The notes under the pieces: model-generated
What the model saw: only the letters and a program-made list of their open reading frames with translations
Told to the model about the DNA's origin: nothing
The model's database searches: none
Origin: Cryobacterium inferilacus
GTDB lineage: Bacteria; Actinomycetota; Actinomycetes; Actinomycetales; Microbacteriaceae
DNA: 64,000 nt
Assembly: GCF_019599185.1 (NCBI RefSeq)
Contig: NZ_JAIEUL010000003.1
Location: 186,001-250,000 of the forward strand
Direction of reading: 5' to 3'
Position numbers and translations under genes: made by a program
In this document: piece after piece, positions 37,226-45,501 of the stretch
Position numbering within the stretch: position 1 is the first letter of the stretch
Layout: each line of letters starts with the position of its first letter

Positions 37226-37291
37226 CTGTTCCCCGTCCGGACATTTGGTTCCGGCACACCGGGCCCAATTGTCCGCATTGGCAACAGTTAG
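37222..37291. repeat. 9-bp inverted repeat in the DUF1206/peroxidase spacer
   Basis: CTAACTGTT (37222-37230) is matched by its complement AACAGTTAG (37283-37291). The second arm reappears at 37865-37873 just after the peroxidase gene, inside the palindrome CTAACAGTTAG. The loop of 52 nt is too long for a standard terminator. Confidence 0.4.
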
Positions 37292-37353
37292 CCCCTCAGT
37301 CGCGCGAGGCTGGGAGTTGGGTGCGCACCGGCCAGACTGCTTCGATTTCGAAG

Positions 37354-37359
37354 TAATCT
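37354..37359 (+). promoter_or_regulatory. Leaderless -10 box of the peroxidase gene
   Basis: TAATCT lies 6 nt before the ATG at 37366 with no Shine-Dalgarno sequence, so transcription is expected to begin at the ATG. This decides the start against a GTG at 37360. Confidence 0.6.
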
Positions 37360-37365
37360 GTGGTC

Positions 37366-37866
37366 ATGAACATTCGCGAGATCCCGCTCACCGCCGCCGA
37401 CGGCTCTACCACGTCGCTGGCCGAGTACGCCGACAAGGTTGTGCTCGTTGTCAACGTCGCCTCCCGCTGCGGCCTCACCCCGCAGTACGAGACCCTCGAG
37501 CAGCTGCAGCGCACCTACGCCGACCAGGGCTTCACCGTGCTGGGCTTTCCGTGCAACCAGTTCGGCCTCGGCGAGACCGGCTCCGCAGAGAAGATCGACG
37601 CGTTCTGCTCCACCACCTACGGCGTCACCTTCCCGTTGATGGAGAAGACGAAGGTGAACGGCGGCTCGCAGCATCCGCTCTACGCCGAGCTCACCCACAC
37701 GCCGGATGGCGCGGGTAAGGCCGGCAAGGTGAAGTGGAACTTCGAGAAGTTCGTGATCTCCCCCTCCGGTGCGGTCTCCAGGTTCCGCCCGACGACGTTG
37801 CCGGACTCCCCCGAGGTGATCGCCGCGATCGAGGCCGGCCTGGCCGAGCTGAAGCCCGCCGCCTAA
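37366..37866 (+). CDS. Glutathione peroxidase-family thiol peroxidase
   Basis: A 166-residue thioredoxin-fold peroxidase. The peroxidatic cysteine is Cys 35 in 'NVASRCGLTPQY' (selenocysteine in animal enzymes, cysteine here). 'FPCNQFG' supplies the conserved Gln 65, and 'VKWNFEKF' the Trp and Asn of the catalytic set. Bacterial members without glutathione usually draw electrons from thioredoxin or, in actinobacteria, possibly mycothiol systems. It is preceded by a leaderless-type promoter. Confidence 0.92.
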   Translation: MNIREIPLTAADGSTTSLAEYADKVVLVVNVASRCGLTPQYETLEQLQRTYADQGFTVLGFPCNQFGLGETGSAEKIDAFCSTTYGVTFPLMEKTKVNGGSQHPLYAELTHTPDGAGKAGKVKWNFEKFVISPSGAVSRFRPTTLPDSPEVIAAIEAGLAELKPAA

Positions 37867-37876
37867 CAGTTAGCGG

Positions 37877-38134
37877 CTAGAAGCCGATCTGGACCCCGCC
37901 CACCTGGGTGATCTCCACGTCGAAGCCGGGATAAAGCACCGCACGGATGTCGTCCTCGAGGGCGTGCAGCGCAGCGCCGTCGAGCACGACCGGGTCGGCG
38001 TCGCCAGCGTCGGGGTACAGCTCGATCTCGACCGTCACGGTGAACACATTCGCCGCAGCGCTCATGCCGCTTTCTCCCACGGCCTGCTGCACCAAGTCGA
38101 CGGCCCGGCTGAGTTGTGGCTGCAGGTCAAGCAT
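37877..38134 (-). CDS. Hypothetical 85-residue protein
   Basis: I do not recognise a family. The protein has a helical N-terminal third, then an acidic strand-rich part ('VFTVTVEIELYPDAGDADPVVLDG') and ends 'FDVEITQVGGVQIGF'. It has no membrane segment. Its ATG follows the stop of the upstream 106-residue gene directly, so the two are translated as a pair. Base composition and codon use match the neighbours, which supports it being real. Confidence 0.6.
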   Translation of the reverse strand: MLDLQPQLSRAVDLVQQAVGESGMSAAANVFTVTVEIELYPDAGDADPVVLDGAALHALEDDIRAVLYPGFDVEITQVGGVQIGF

Positions 38135-38455
38135 CTACCCGTAGGCGAAGTCGTCCGGGTAGGTCTCCTGTACCAGCGCCAGCGCCGTCCCTTGGGCATT
38201 CTGCCCCTCGAAAAGGGCCGCCTCCTCTTTCTCGGACAGCGTGTCCCAATCCACGGGTGCGCGGGTCGGCTCGGGCACCGGTGTGGCGGAGGTTACCGGG
38301 GTGGAGGTCACCGGAGTGGGCGCGGTGCCGGGCGCAGCGCCGGCCGGCAGCGGCGGCACGGCCACCATCCCGCCGGCCACCGCGGCGACGACAGTGGTCC
38401 CGCCTACGATCAGAATCGTCCGCACCATGCCGCTGCCAGCCATCCCAGCCCCCAT
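38135..38455 (-). CDS. Small membrane-anchored or secreted protein
   Basis: A 106-residue protein. Residues about 12-38 are hydrophobic ('TILIVGGTTVVAAVAGGMVAV') and can act as a signal or anchor. A Pro/Thr/Ala-rich linker (about 40-68) and an acidic C-terminal region ('WDTLSEKEEAALFEGQNAQG') follow. No cysteine and no known family. It is paired directly with the next 85-residue gene. Confidence 0.6.
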   Translation of the reverse strand: MGAGMAGSGMVRTILIVGGTTVVAAVAGGMVAVPPLPAGAAPGTAPTPVTSTPVTSATPVPEPTRAPVDWDTLSEKEEAALFEGQNAQGTALALVQETYPDDFAYG

Positions 38456-38486
38456 CGTCTGTTGCCGAGGGTAGCGCAGCGCCGTG

Positions 38487-38513
38487 CACGAGCACGAGCA
38501 CGAGCACGAGCAC
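38487..38513 (+). repeat. Hexanucleotide GAGCAC tandem repeat
   Basis: About four and a half copies of CACGAG lie in the spacer before the lipoprotein gene. In one frame it would read alternating His-Glu, but that frame has no gene-like continuation. It may be a variable-number tract. Confidence 0.6.
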
Positions 38514-38619
38514 CACTACACTGAAGGCCAGCGTGGGGGTGCTGATGAGAACGACTATTCCCGCGACATCCGGGTAGCCCCTCAACGGGTTGCTCCCCAT
38601 CCAATCACGGTGATCTTCC

Positions 38620-39357
38620 ATGAGAATCTCTCGTTCCGTCGCCCCACTTTTCCTTGCCGCACTCGTCAGCACCAGCCTGGTCGGCTGCGCGCCTGGGGAT
38701 GCCCCCGAACCCACCCCGTCGGCCGCCGCAGAGGCTCCGGCCGAGACGCCGGAGACCACCGCGGAGGCCACAGATAAGGCAACCGCCGAACCCGAGGAGA
38801 CCGAGGCGGCCGCGCCCGCCGGTGACCTCGTCACCCCGGCCTGGGCCGCCACGGCGACCTCGCCCGGCGATCTCCTCACCTCGGTCGACGGCTCGAACTT
38901 CCGGGTCGACATCTACCAGGTGGGCACCGCGGCGGCCACCTCGACCGGATCGTTCGTCGATGCCGAAACGAACACACCGCTGATCGAGGTCGGTGACGAG
39001 ATCGTGTTCGTGAACTATGTCGTCACCAACACCGGAACCGAGTCACAGAAGCTCACCGCCCTGCTGGTGGATGTCGTCCCGCAGTACGACGACTGGCCCT
39101 ACATGCAGGGCATGGACGGCATCGTCGACAGCGCACTGAGCGAGCAGCTGCAGGTCAATTCCTTCGCTCTCGGTTCCACCGGTGCAGAGGCGCCGTTCGT
39201 CTGGGCCCCAGGAGAGTCGTTCTCCTACGGTGACAACTTCGAGTACCAGGCCGGCTCGCCGATCACCTTCACCATCGGCCTCACGCCGTCCGATGACGCC
39301 GGCGACCTGCTGCACGACCAGAAGGAAGCCCTCGAGGTCGCGAGCACCATCAAGTAG
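38620..39357 (+). CDS. Secreted lipoprotein of unknown function
   Basis: A 245-residue protein with a signal peptide and lipobox 'LVGC' (Cys 23). An extended Glu/Ala/Thr/Pro-rich linker (about 24-68) leads to a strand-rich domain (about 80-235; 'GDEIVFVNYVVTNTGTESQKLTALLVDVVPQY') with an immunoglobulin-like pattern similar to the DUF4352 type. After export it would be tethered to the outer face of the membrane. The role is unknown. Confidence 0.75.
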   Translation: MRISRSVAPLFLAALVSTSLVGCAPGDAPEPTPSAAAEAPAETPETTAEATDKATAEPEETEAAAPAGDLVTPAWAATATSPGDLLTSVDGSNFRVDIYQVGTAAATSTGSFVDAETNTPLIEVGDEIVFVNYVVTNTGTESQKLTALLVDVVPQYDDWPYMQGMDGIVDSALSEQLQVNSFALGSTGAEAPFVWAPGESFSYGDNFEYQAGSPITFTIGLTPSDDAGDLLHDQKEALEVASTIK

Positions 39358-39409
39358 GGCGCCCACCGAGGCTGTGGAACATTCGCCCTCTCGCGAGCAG
39401 AATGGTCGC

Positions 39410-39970
39410 ATGGCCAAGCTGATCGCCACCTTCATCACCTCCCTGGACGGCTACGTGGCCGACACGGAGGGCAACTTCGACTGGAGCGCACCGAGCGACG
39501 AGGTGCACACCTTCATCAACGACCTCGAGCGGTCGGTGGGCACCTACCTGTACGGCCGCCGGTTGTACGAGGTGATGACGGCGTGGGAGACCATGCACCT
39601 GAACGACGACGACCAGCCGGCCGTGATGCGGGACTACACCGCGATCTGGCAGGCCGCGGACAAGATCGTGTACTCCACAACCCTGGCAGCGGTGTCCAGC
39701 CGGCGCACCCGCATCGAGCGCACCTTCGACCCCGAGGCGGTGCGGGCGCTCAAGGCGTCCGCCTCCGCCAGCCTCTCGATCGGCGGCCCCGACCTGGCCG
39801 CGCAGGCCCTCACGGCCGGGCTCGTCGACGAGCTGCACCTGTTCGTCTCCCCCGTCGTGGTGGGCGGCGGCACCCGGTGCCTGCCAGACAATCTGCACCT
39901 CGCCCTCGAGCTGAAGGACGAGTACTCGTTCCGGAACGGCGTGGTGTACCTGGGGTACGCGGTGCGCTGA
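39410..39970 (+). CDS. Dihydrofolate reductase-like (RibD C-terminal) protein
   Basis: A 186-residue protein with the start 'MAKLIATFITSLDGYVAD', followed by 'TYLYGRRLYEVMTAWE', 'ADKIVYSTTL' and 'LSIGGPDLAAQALTAGLVDELHLFVSPVVVGGGTRCL'. These are standard for the RibD C-terminal/YyaP-like NADPH reductases. The actual substrate is usually unknown in this group. It lies 52 bp after the lipoprotein gene. Longer readings of the frame run into that gene and are not real. Confidence 0.87.
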   Translation: MAKLIATFITSLDGYVADTEGNFDWSAPSDEVHTFINDLERSVGTYLYGRRLYEVMTAWETMHLNDDDQPAVMRDYTAIWQAADKIVYSTTLAAVSSRRTRIERTFDPEAVRALKASASASLSIGGPDLAAQALTAGLVDELHLFVSPVVVGGGTRCLPDNLHLALELKDEYSFRNGVVYLGYAVR

Positions 39971-40115
39971 CACGCAGCCCTGCGACCAGCCCGCGATGCA
40001 GACAGTGTGGGGCAAGTCAATCCCCTTGAACGCGGCACACACCCCGGCTTTACTGTCTCTACGTTGTCCCCTCGAGTGGGTCTCTGGCAACGGGTTACAG
40101 GAAGTTTGGTGCGAC

Positions 40116-41075
40116 ATGGCTGTCACAACAACCGACACAGCAGTGCAGGTTTCGGTGGAACTCTCTCCCTCGGACGGAGTGGTGATCGAGGGGAACTCGC
40201 TGGGGGTCACGGTGCGGATCACGGCACTGCGCCCCGCACTGATCGACAGGGCCGAATTTTCCCTGATCCGCAAGGTCAACTACACCTACGGTCGTGGCAA
40301 CATCTACGGCGGTGTCTTCCCGGCCAGGGAACGCACCACCGAACTGCTCACCTCGGTCTCGGTACCCGCCCCCGGCGCGATCCCGGCGGGGCAGAGTCGG
40401 GTGCTCACCCAGAGCCTCGCCATTCCCAGTGATGGCCTCGCCTCCGTGCGCGGAGACCTCATCGACGTGGGCTGGTCGGTCAAGGTCGTTCTGCAGACCG
40501 CAAACGGCCAGGTGATCAAGCGTGAACGCCTGATTGACGTGCAGTCCTGGGGCCAGACCAGCGCCACCGATATCGGCCACCCGCCGGTGGGTGCGCACCT
40601 CGACCAGGTCGCCCTGGAGTTCATCGCCCTGTCCTCCCGAGTGCTCGAACCCGGTACCCCGCTCACCGGTGTGCTGCGGATGCGCGCCCGCGACGACCTC
40701 AACACCCGCGGAGTGCGCGTTCAGCTGGTGCGCTGCGAGGAGGTCTGGGGCGGCCCAGGTCAGGCCGCCGACCGCGACGCCAGCGAATCCGAGGGCTACC
40801 GGCACTCCGAAGCGGTGATGGCCACGGCGCTCGCCGGACCGGCCGGCGCCCTCACCGCCGGCACCGTGGTAAACCTCCCGTTCGCCGTGGAAACACCCGC
40901 CGGGCTGCCCGCTCCGTCGTTGTCGGTCGACAACCTGCACGTGCGCTGGGAAATCCGGGCGGTGCTGAGCCTGGCCCTACGCCCGGATCCGACCCTCGCC
41001 CTCGACCTGCTCGCCGTCACCGCCACCCGGCAACCGCATGATTCCGGGCGGCCAGGCCTGCTCGACACCGACTGA
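40116..41075 (+). CDS. Arrestin-fold protein (Spo0M-like)
   Basis: A 319-residue protein without membrane segments. It is strand-rich throughout, with two immunoglobulin-like halves: about 10-145 ('VELSPSDGVVIEGNSLGVTVRITA' to 'WSVKVVLQTANGQVIKRE') and about 165-310. This matches bacterial arrestin-like proteins of the Spo0M type. Such proteins act as scaffolds; no activity is known. A TTGAAC-N19-TACTGT pair at 40026-40056 is a possible promoter. Confidence 0.6.
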   Translation: MAVTTTDTAVQVSVELSPSDGVVIEGNSLGVTVRITALRPALIDRAEFSLIRKVNYTYGRGNIYGGVFPARERTTELLTSVSVPAPGAIPAGQSRVLTQSLAIPSDGLASVRGDLIDVGWSVKVVLQTANGQVIKRERLIDVQSWGQTSATDIGHPPVGAHLDQVALEFIALSSRVLEPGTPLTGVLRMRARDDLNTRGVRVQLVRCEEVWGGPGQAADRDASESEGYRHSEAVMATALAGPAGALTAGTVVNLPFAVETPAGLPAPSLSVDNLHVRWEIRAVLSLALRPDPTLALDLLAVTATRQPHDSGRPGLLDTD

Positions 41076-41108
41076 CCCGACCAGACGGCGCGATTGAGAA
41101 GCCGGAGT

Positions 41109-41125
41109 GATGGATAGCATCCATC
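41109..41125 (+). promoter_or_regulatory. 17-bp hairpin/operator before the reductase operon
   Basis: GATGGAT-AGC-ATCCATC is a perfect 7-bp dyad 43 bp before the aldo/keto reductase start. It could be a regulator site, or a weak terminator for the upstream gene (no T-run follows). Confidence 0.4.
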
Positions 41126-41168
41126 TCTCCTGTTGGACAGTGCGTGGCCGCAGGAGCAGCCTGAGGTT

Positions 41169-42140
41169 ATGGAATACACACACCTCGGTCGCTCCGGCCT
41201 CTCGGTTTCGCGTCTCTGTCTGGGCACCATGAACTTCGGCCCGGAAACTGACGAAGCCACGTCGTTCGACATCATGGACGCCGCGCAGGCCGCCGGTCTC
41301 AACTTCTTCGACACCGCCAACGTCTACGGTTCCAAGCAGGGGCGCGGCGCCACCGAGAGCATCCTCGGTCGGTACTTCGCCCAGGGTGGGGACCGTCGCG
41401 AGAACACCGTGCTGGCCACCAAGGTCTACGGCACCATGTCCGACCGCCCCAACGACGGCAAGCTGAGCGCGCTGAACATCCGCCGCAGCCTGGATGAGAG
41501 CCTGACGCGCCTGCAGACGGACTACATCGACCTGTTCCAGTTCCACCACGTCGACAGGGACACTCCCTGGGACGAGATCTGGCAGGCCATGGAGACCGCC
41601 GTCACGCAGGGCAAGATCCTCTACGCCGGCAGCAGCAACTTCGCCGGCTGGCACATCGCCACCGCACAGGCCGAGGCCCGCCGCCGCCACTTCACCGGGC
41701 TGGTCAGCGAGCAGTCGCTGTACAACCTGCTCAAGCGCGACATCGAACGCGAGGTCATCCCGGCCGCTCAGGCCAACGGCATGGGCATCCTGCCCTGGTC
41801 GCCGCTGGACGGCGGCCTGCTCGGCGGAGTGCTGCGCAAGGAGCGGGACGGCAGCCGCCGCACGTCAGGCGCGAACGCCGAGAAGCTGGAGAAGAACCGG
41901 GAGGCCATCGGCGCCTACGAGGACTTCGCCGCCGAGCTCGGCCACGAGCCTGGAGATCTGGGCCTGGCCTGGCTGATGCACCAGGACGCCGTCACCGCGC
42001 CGATCATCGGCCCGCGCACCATGGACCAGCTGAACGCCGGCCTGCGGGCCGTGGACGTGAAGCTGGACCAGGCTGCGCTGCAGCGTCTGGATGAGATCTT
42101 CCCCGGATACAAGACCGCGCCGGAAGACTACGCCTGGTGA
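41169..42140 (+). CDS. Aldo/keto reductase (YajO/Tas-like)
   Basis: A 323-residue oxidoreductase. The catalytic Asp and Tyr are in 'FFDTANVYG', Lys in 'VLATKVYG' and His in 'DLFQFHHVDRDTP'. 'PIIGPRTMDQL' near the end contacts the cofactor. It begins an operon of four genes joined by 4-bp overlaps (epimerase, a second reductase, a small monooxygenase). The ATG at 41169 is set by the family start 'MEYTHLGRSGLSVSRL'. Confidence 0.9.
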   Translation: MEYTHLGRSGLSVSRLCLGTMNFGPETDEATSFDIMDAAQAAGLNFFDTANVYGSKQGRGATESILGRYFAQGGDRRENTVLATKVYGTMSDRPNDGKLSALNIRRSLDESLTRLQTDYIDLFQFHHVDRDTPWDEIWQAMETAVTQGKILYAGSSNFAGWHIATAQAEARRRHFTGLVSEQSLYNLLKRDIEREVIPAAQANGMGILPWSPLDGGLLGGVLRKERDGSRRTSGANAEKLEKNREAIGAYEDFAAELGHEPGDLGLAWLMHQDAVTAPIIGPRTMDQLNAGLRAVDVKLDQAALQRLDEIFPGYKTAPEDYAW

Positions 42141-43153
42141 CGCCCGCAACCGAATCCGCGCTGAGCGTCCTCTTCATCGGCGGCACCGGCGTGATCAGCG
42201 CCGCGGCCGCCGAGTTGGCCGTGTCCCGCGGCCACCGCCTCACCGTGCTCAACCGCGGCCAGTCCACGCTGCGCTCGCTTCCCGACGCGGCGGAGTCGTT
42301 AACCGTGGACGTACGGGACCCGGCTATGGTCGCGGCGGCCCTCGGCGAGCGCACCTTCGATGTGGTCGTGGACTTCGTGGCGTTCACCCCCGAGCACGTG
42401 CGCGCCGACATCGCCCAGTTCGCCGGTCGCACCGGTCAGTACGTGTTCATCAGCTCAGCCTCGGCCTACCAGAAGCCACCGGCCGCGCTGCCGGTGCGGG
42501 AGTCGACCCCGCTGCACAACCCGTTCTGGGAGTACTCCAGGGACAAGATCGCCTGCGAGGACGTGCTGATGGCGGCCTACCGTGACCAGGGCTTCCCGGT
42601 CACGATCATCCGCCCCTCGCACACCTACGACCGCACCCAGATCACGCTGCTGAACGGGTGGACCGACATCCATCGGATGCGCACCGGCCAGCCGGTGGTG
42701 GTGCACGGCGACGGCACCTCGCTCTGGACGCTCACGCACAGCACCGACCTCGCCAAGGCGCTCGTGGGCCTGTTCGGCCGCTCGCAGGCCATCGGTGACA
42801 GCTTCACCATCACCTCGGACGAGTACCTGCCCTGGGACGCGATCTACGCCGAGTACGCCCGCGCCGCCGGAGCGCCCGCACCGCGGATCGTGCACGTGAC
42901 CAGTGACGCCATGGCCGCGGCGAACCCGGAGTGGAGCGGTGGGCTGCTCGGCGACCGCTCGCACTCGGTGATCTTCGACAACAGCAAGGTGAAGGCGCTC
43001 GTACCCGACTTCGTCTGCACCACCCCCGTAGCTCTCGGTTTTCGGCAGGCCATGGCCTGGTACGACGCGCATCCAGACCACCAGGTCGTGGACGCGGAAC
43101 TGAACGCCACCCTTGACACGCTCATCGAGCAGCACAGATTGGACACCCTATGA
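42137..43153 (+). CDS. NAD-dependent epimerase/dehydratase family protein
   Basis: A 338-residue extended short-chain dehydrogenase. The N-terminal 'VLFIGGTGVISAAAAEL' is the cofactor loop. 'TGQYVFISSASAYQKP' holds the catalytic Ser and the strand before the active site. 'TIIRPSHTYD' and 'DGTSLWTLTHSTDLAKALVGL' are typical of the sugar-nucleotide-type or isoflavone-reductase-type members. A clear YxxxK is not evident where expected (it reads 'YSRDK'), so the catalytic triad is plausible and not proven. Coupled by overlap to both neighbours. Confidence 0.85.
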   Translation: MTPATESALSVLFIGGTGVISAAAAELAVSRGHRLTVLNRGQSTLRSLPDAAESLTVDVRDPAMVAAALGERTFDVVVDFVAFTPEHVRADIAQFAGRTGQYVFISSASAYQKPPAALPVRESTPLHNPFWEYSRDKIACEDVLMAAYRDQGFPVTIIRPSHTYDRTQITLLNGWTDIHRMRTGQPVVVHGDGTSLWTLTHSTDLAKALVGLFGRSQAIGDSFTITSDEYLPWDAIYAEYARAAGAPAPRIVHVTSDAMAAANPEWSGGLLGDRSHSVIFDNSKVKALVPDFVCTTPVALGFRQAMAWYDAHPDHQVVDAELNATLDTLIEQHRLDTL

Positions 43154-44034
43154 AGACCCGACACATCGGCGACCGCACCGTCAGCTCCATCGGCCTGGGC
43201 GGTATGCCCATGTCGATCGAGGGCCGGCCGGACGACGCCCGCTCCATCGCCACCATCCACGCCGCCCTCGAGGCCGGCGTCACCCTGTTCGACACCGCGG
43301 ATGCGTACCACCTGCACGCCGACGAGGTCGGCCACAACGAGTCCCTGATCGCCCAGGCGATCGCCTCGTGGGGCGGCGACACCGCGCAGGTGATCGTGGC
43401 CACCAAGGGCGGACACCTGCGGCCCGGCGACGGCACCTGGTACGTCGACGGCCGCCCGGAGTACCTCAAGCAGGCCGCCGAGGCCTCGCTCAAGCGACTG
43501 GGCGGCGACGCCATCGACCTGTACCACCACCACCGGCCGGACCCCGCTGTGCCGTACGCCGACTCGATCGGCGCCATCCGCGACCTGCTCGACGCAGGCA
43601 CCATCCGCCTGGCCGGCATCTCCAATGCCAACCCGGAGCAGATCCGCGAGGCCTACGACATCCTCGGCGGCCGGCTGGCCAGCGTGCAGAACCAGTACTC
43701 GCCCGCGTTCCTCAGCAGCCAGCCCGAACTCGACCTCTGCACCGAGCTCGGCGTCGCGTTCCTGTCCTGGAGCCCGCTCGGCGGCATCAAGTCCGCGGCC
43801 GACCTGGGCACCAGGTTCGCACCGTTCCAGCAGGTGGCGGATGCCCACGGCGTGAGCCCGCAGGTCGCCGCCCTGGCCTGGCACCTGGCCGCGTCGCCGC
43901 AGGTGATCCCCATCCCCGGTGCCAGCCGGCCGGAGAGCATCATCGACTCGGCGCGCGCCGCCGACGTGACCCTGACGGCGGACGAGATCAGCACGCTCTC
44001 GGCCGCGGTGACCGACGCCGCGGTGACCGCATGA
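43150..44034 (+). CDS. Aldo/keto reductase (second in operon)
   Basis: A 294-residue aldo/keto reductase, with Asp and Tyr in 'LFDTADAYHLHAD', Lys in 'IVATKGGHLRPGDG' and His-rich 'DLYHHHRPDP'. 'VIPIPGASRPESI' is the cofactor loop. It belongs to the short-form group close to pyridoxal reductase and aldose dehydrogenases. It starts inside the end of the epimerase gene. Two reductases with an epimerase suggest work on a sugar or polyol; the substrate is unknown. Confidence 0.88.
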   Translation: MKTRHIGDRTVSSIGLGGMPMSIEGRPDDARSIATIHAALEAGVTLFDTADAYHLHADEVGHNESLIAQAIASWGGDTAQVIVATKGGHLRPGDGTWYVDGRPEYLKQAAEASLKRLGGDAIDLYHHHRPDPAVPYADSIGAIRDLLDAGTIRLAGISNANPEQIREAYDILGGRLASVQNQYSPAFLSSQPELDLCTELGVAFLSWSPLGGIKSAADLGTRFAPFQQVADAHGVSPQVAALAWHLAASPQVIPIPGASRPESIIDSARAADVTLTADEISTLSAAVTDAAVTA

Positions 44035-44333
44035 CCGCCGTCGTACACCTCGACCTGCACCTGGACCCGGCCGCACTGGAGACCGTGCCGGCCCTCCTCA
44101 CCGAGGTGCTCACCGCCACTCGCGCCTGGCCGGGCAACGAGGGGCTCGAGGTCATCGTCGACGACGCCGACCCCGCCCACGTGATCGTCGTCGAGCTGTG
44201 GGCCACGGCCGCGGACCACGAGGCCTACGCCGCGTGGCGCACCACGCCGGAGGGCGTCAGCCGGCTCGGTGAGGTTCTCGCCGCCCCGCCGGTGAAGACG
44301 ATCTTCTCCGAGCGGATTCCGCTGGGCCTTTAG
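44031..44333 (+). CDS. ABM-family (antibiotic biosynthesis monooxygenase-like) protein
   Basis: A 100-residue ferredoxin-fold protein with the YgiN/ABM pattern: 'GNEGLEVIVDDADPAHVIVVELWATAADHEAYAAW'. Members are cofactor-free quinol oxygenases or heme-degrading proteins, and many have no known activity. It ends the reductase operon, overlapping the upstream gene by 4 bp, and stops 4 bp from the convergent LysR gene. Confidence 0.85.
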   Translation: MTAVVHLDLHLDPAALETVPALLTEVLTATRAWPGNEGLEVIVDDADPAHVIVVELWATAADHEAYAAWRTTPEGVSRLGEVLAAPPVKTIFSERIPLGL

Positions 44334-44337
44334 CGTC

Positions 44338-45288
44338 TCAGGCTGCCGTGCCGATCGTATCGGCCGGCACGGCGGCCACCGGCTCGGCTGCGACGGACGC
44401 GGCGGCCCTGGCCACGGCGACGTCCTCGAGCAGCTGCTCGAGAAAGGCGGACGCGGCCGGGCTCGGCTCGTCGGCGACCGCCACGGCCACGGTCCATTCG
44501 GGCACGGTGGCCGGCAGCGGTACCGCGACGAGGTCGTCTGGGCGCTTGAGGGCGAAGCTGGTGGGCACGATCGCCACCCCCAGGTTGTAGCCGACCAGTT
44601 CGAGCAGCGGATGCACGTCGTTGACCTCCATCGCCGCCCGATACTCGAAGCCCGCGGCGGCGAACGCCCGCCGGGCGAGCATGTGCGCGCCCCAGCCCGC
44701 CTGGAACCCGATCAGCGGTTCGGCGCGGAGGGTCTCCAGGTCCACCTCGGCCAGCTGCGCCACGGGGTGGTCTGGGTGGCAGAGCGCCACCATCTTCTGG
44801 CTGCTCAGCGGGTGCAGGCGCACCCCTGGCGGGATATCGCCGGTGACGACCACGAGCGCCACATCGGTGGTGCCGCTCGCGACCCCCTCGATCAGTTCCA
44901 CCGAGCCCACTTGCCGCAGGCGCACCTCCACACCCTCGTTGGCGGTGCGGAAGCGGGCCAGTTCGGCGGGCAGGTCCACGGAGCCCAGGCAGGGTTCGGC
45001 GCCCACGGTCAGGCGTCCGCGCATGAGGCCGCGGACCGCGGCGACCGCGTTCTGGGCCGCGGCGGCGGCGGCCAGGGTGCGGAGCGCATCCGTGAGCAGG
45101 GCCTGACCGGCGGCGGTGAGCTCGACCCGGCGGGTGCTGCGAATGAAGAGGGAGGTGCCCAGTTCGATCTCGAGCGCCCGGATCGACGCGGACAGGCCCG
45201 ACTGGGAGATCTGCAGCTGTTCGGCTGCCCGGGTGAAGTGACGCTCGTCGGCGACCGTCACGAAATGCTCAAGCTGGCGCAATTCCAT
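44338..45288 (-). CDS. LysR-family regulator
   Basis: A 316-residue protein. The N-terminal winged helix is intact ('MELRQLEHFVTVADERHFTRAAEQLQISQSGLSASIRALE', residues 1-40), followed by the linker helix and a type-2 periplasmic-fold effector domain (about 90-295). The last 25 residues are an Ala/Val-rich tail that is not part of the family. It converges with the reductase operon and may regulate it, although LysR regulators usually sit divergent to targets. Confidence 0.9.
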   Translation of the reverse strand: MELRQLEHFVTVADERHFTRAAEQLQISQSGLSASIRALEIELGTSLFIRSTRRVELTAAGQALLTDALRTLAAAAAAQNAVAAVRGLMRGRLTVGAEPCLGSVDLPAELARFRTANEGVEVRLRQVGSVELIEGVASGTTDVALVVVTGDIPPGVRLHPLSSQKMVALCHPDHPVAQLAEVDLETLRAEPLIGFQAGWGAHMLARRAFAAAGFEYRAAMEVNDVHPLLELVGYNLGVAIVPTSFALKRPDDLVAVPLPATVPEWTVAVAVADEPSPAASAFLEQLLEDVAVARAAASVAAEPVAAVPADTIGTAA

Positions 45289-45332
45289 TCAGCAACCCTA
45301 CAACTCAGTGCGGAAGCGATCAGAAGACGGCA

Positions 45333-45481
45333 CGCTGGTTGAGCCTGTCGCGCTGGTCGAGCCTGTCGCGCTGGTCGAGCCTGTCGCGCTGGTCGAGCCT
45401 GTCGCGCTGGTCGAGCCTGTCGAGACCAGGTGACGTGCGCTGCGAGACCGGCTCACGGGGTCTCGACAAGCTCGACCAACG
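45333..45481. repeat. REP-like element with an expanded 18-bp arm
   Basis: Five tandem 18-bp units (consensus CGCTGGTCGAGCCTGTCG; the first has GGTTGAG) fill 45333-45422. They are followed by AGACC and, at 45461-45481, the complementary arm TCTCGACAAGCTCGACCAAC. Together they form a hairpin with the last tandem unit. The GGTTGAGC-type inverted repeat resembles a widespread extragenic element of this bacterial family. It lies in the 213-bp spacer between lysR and hspR, at the 3' end of hspR. Confidence 0.8.
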
Positions 45482-45501
45482 AGATGGGAGCGATCCCGGG
45501 A

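Noticed and set aside
38484..38777. Small protein starting with His-Glu repeats
   Set aside because: It comes from a hexamer DNA repeat and runs into the lipoprotein gene in another frame without any start signal.
45333..45422. CRISPR array
   Set aside because: The units are directly adjacent 18-mers with no spacers, and no cas genes are near.
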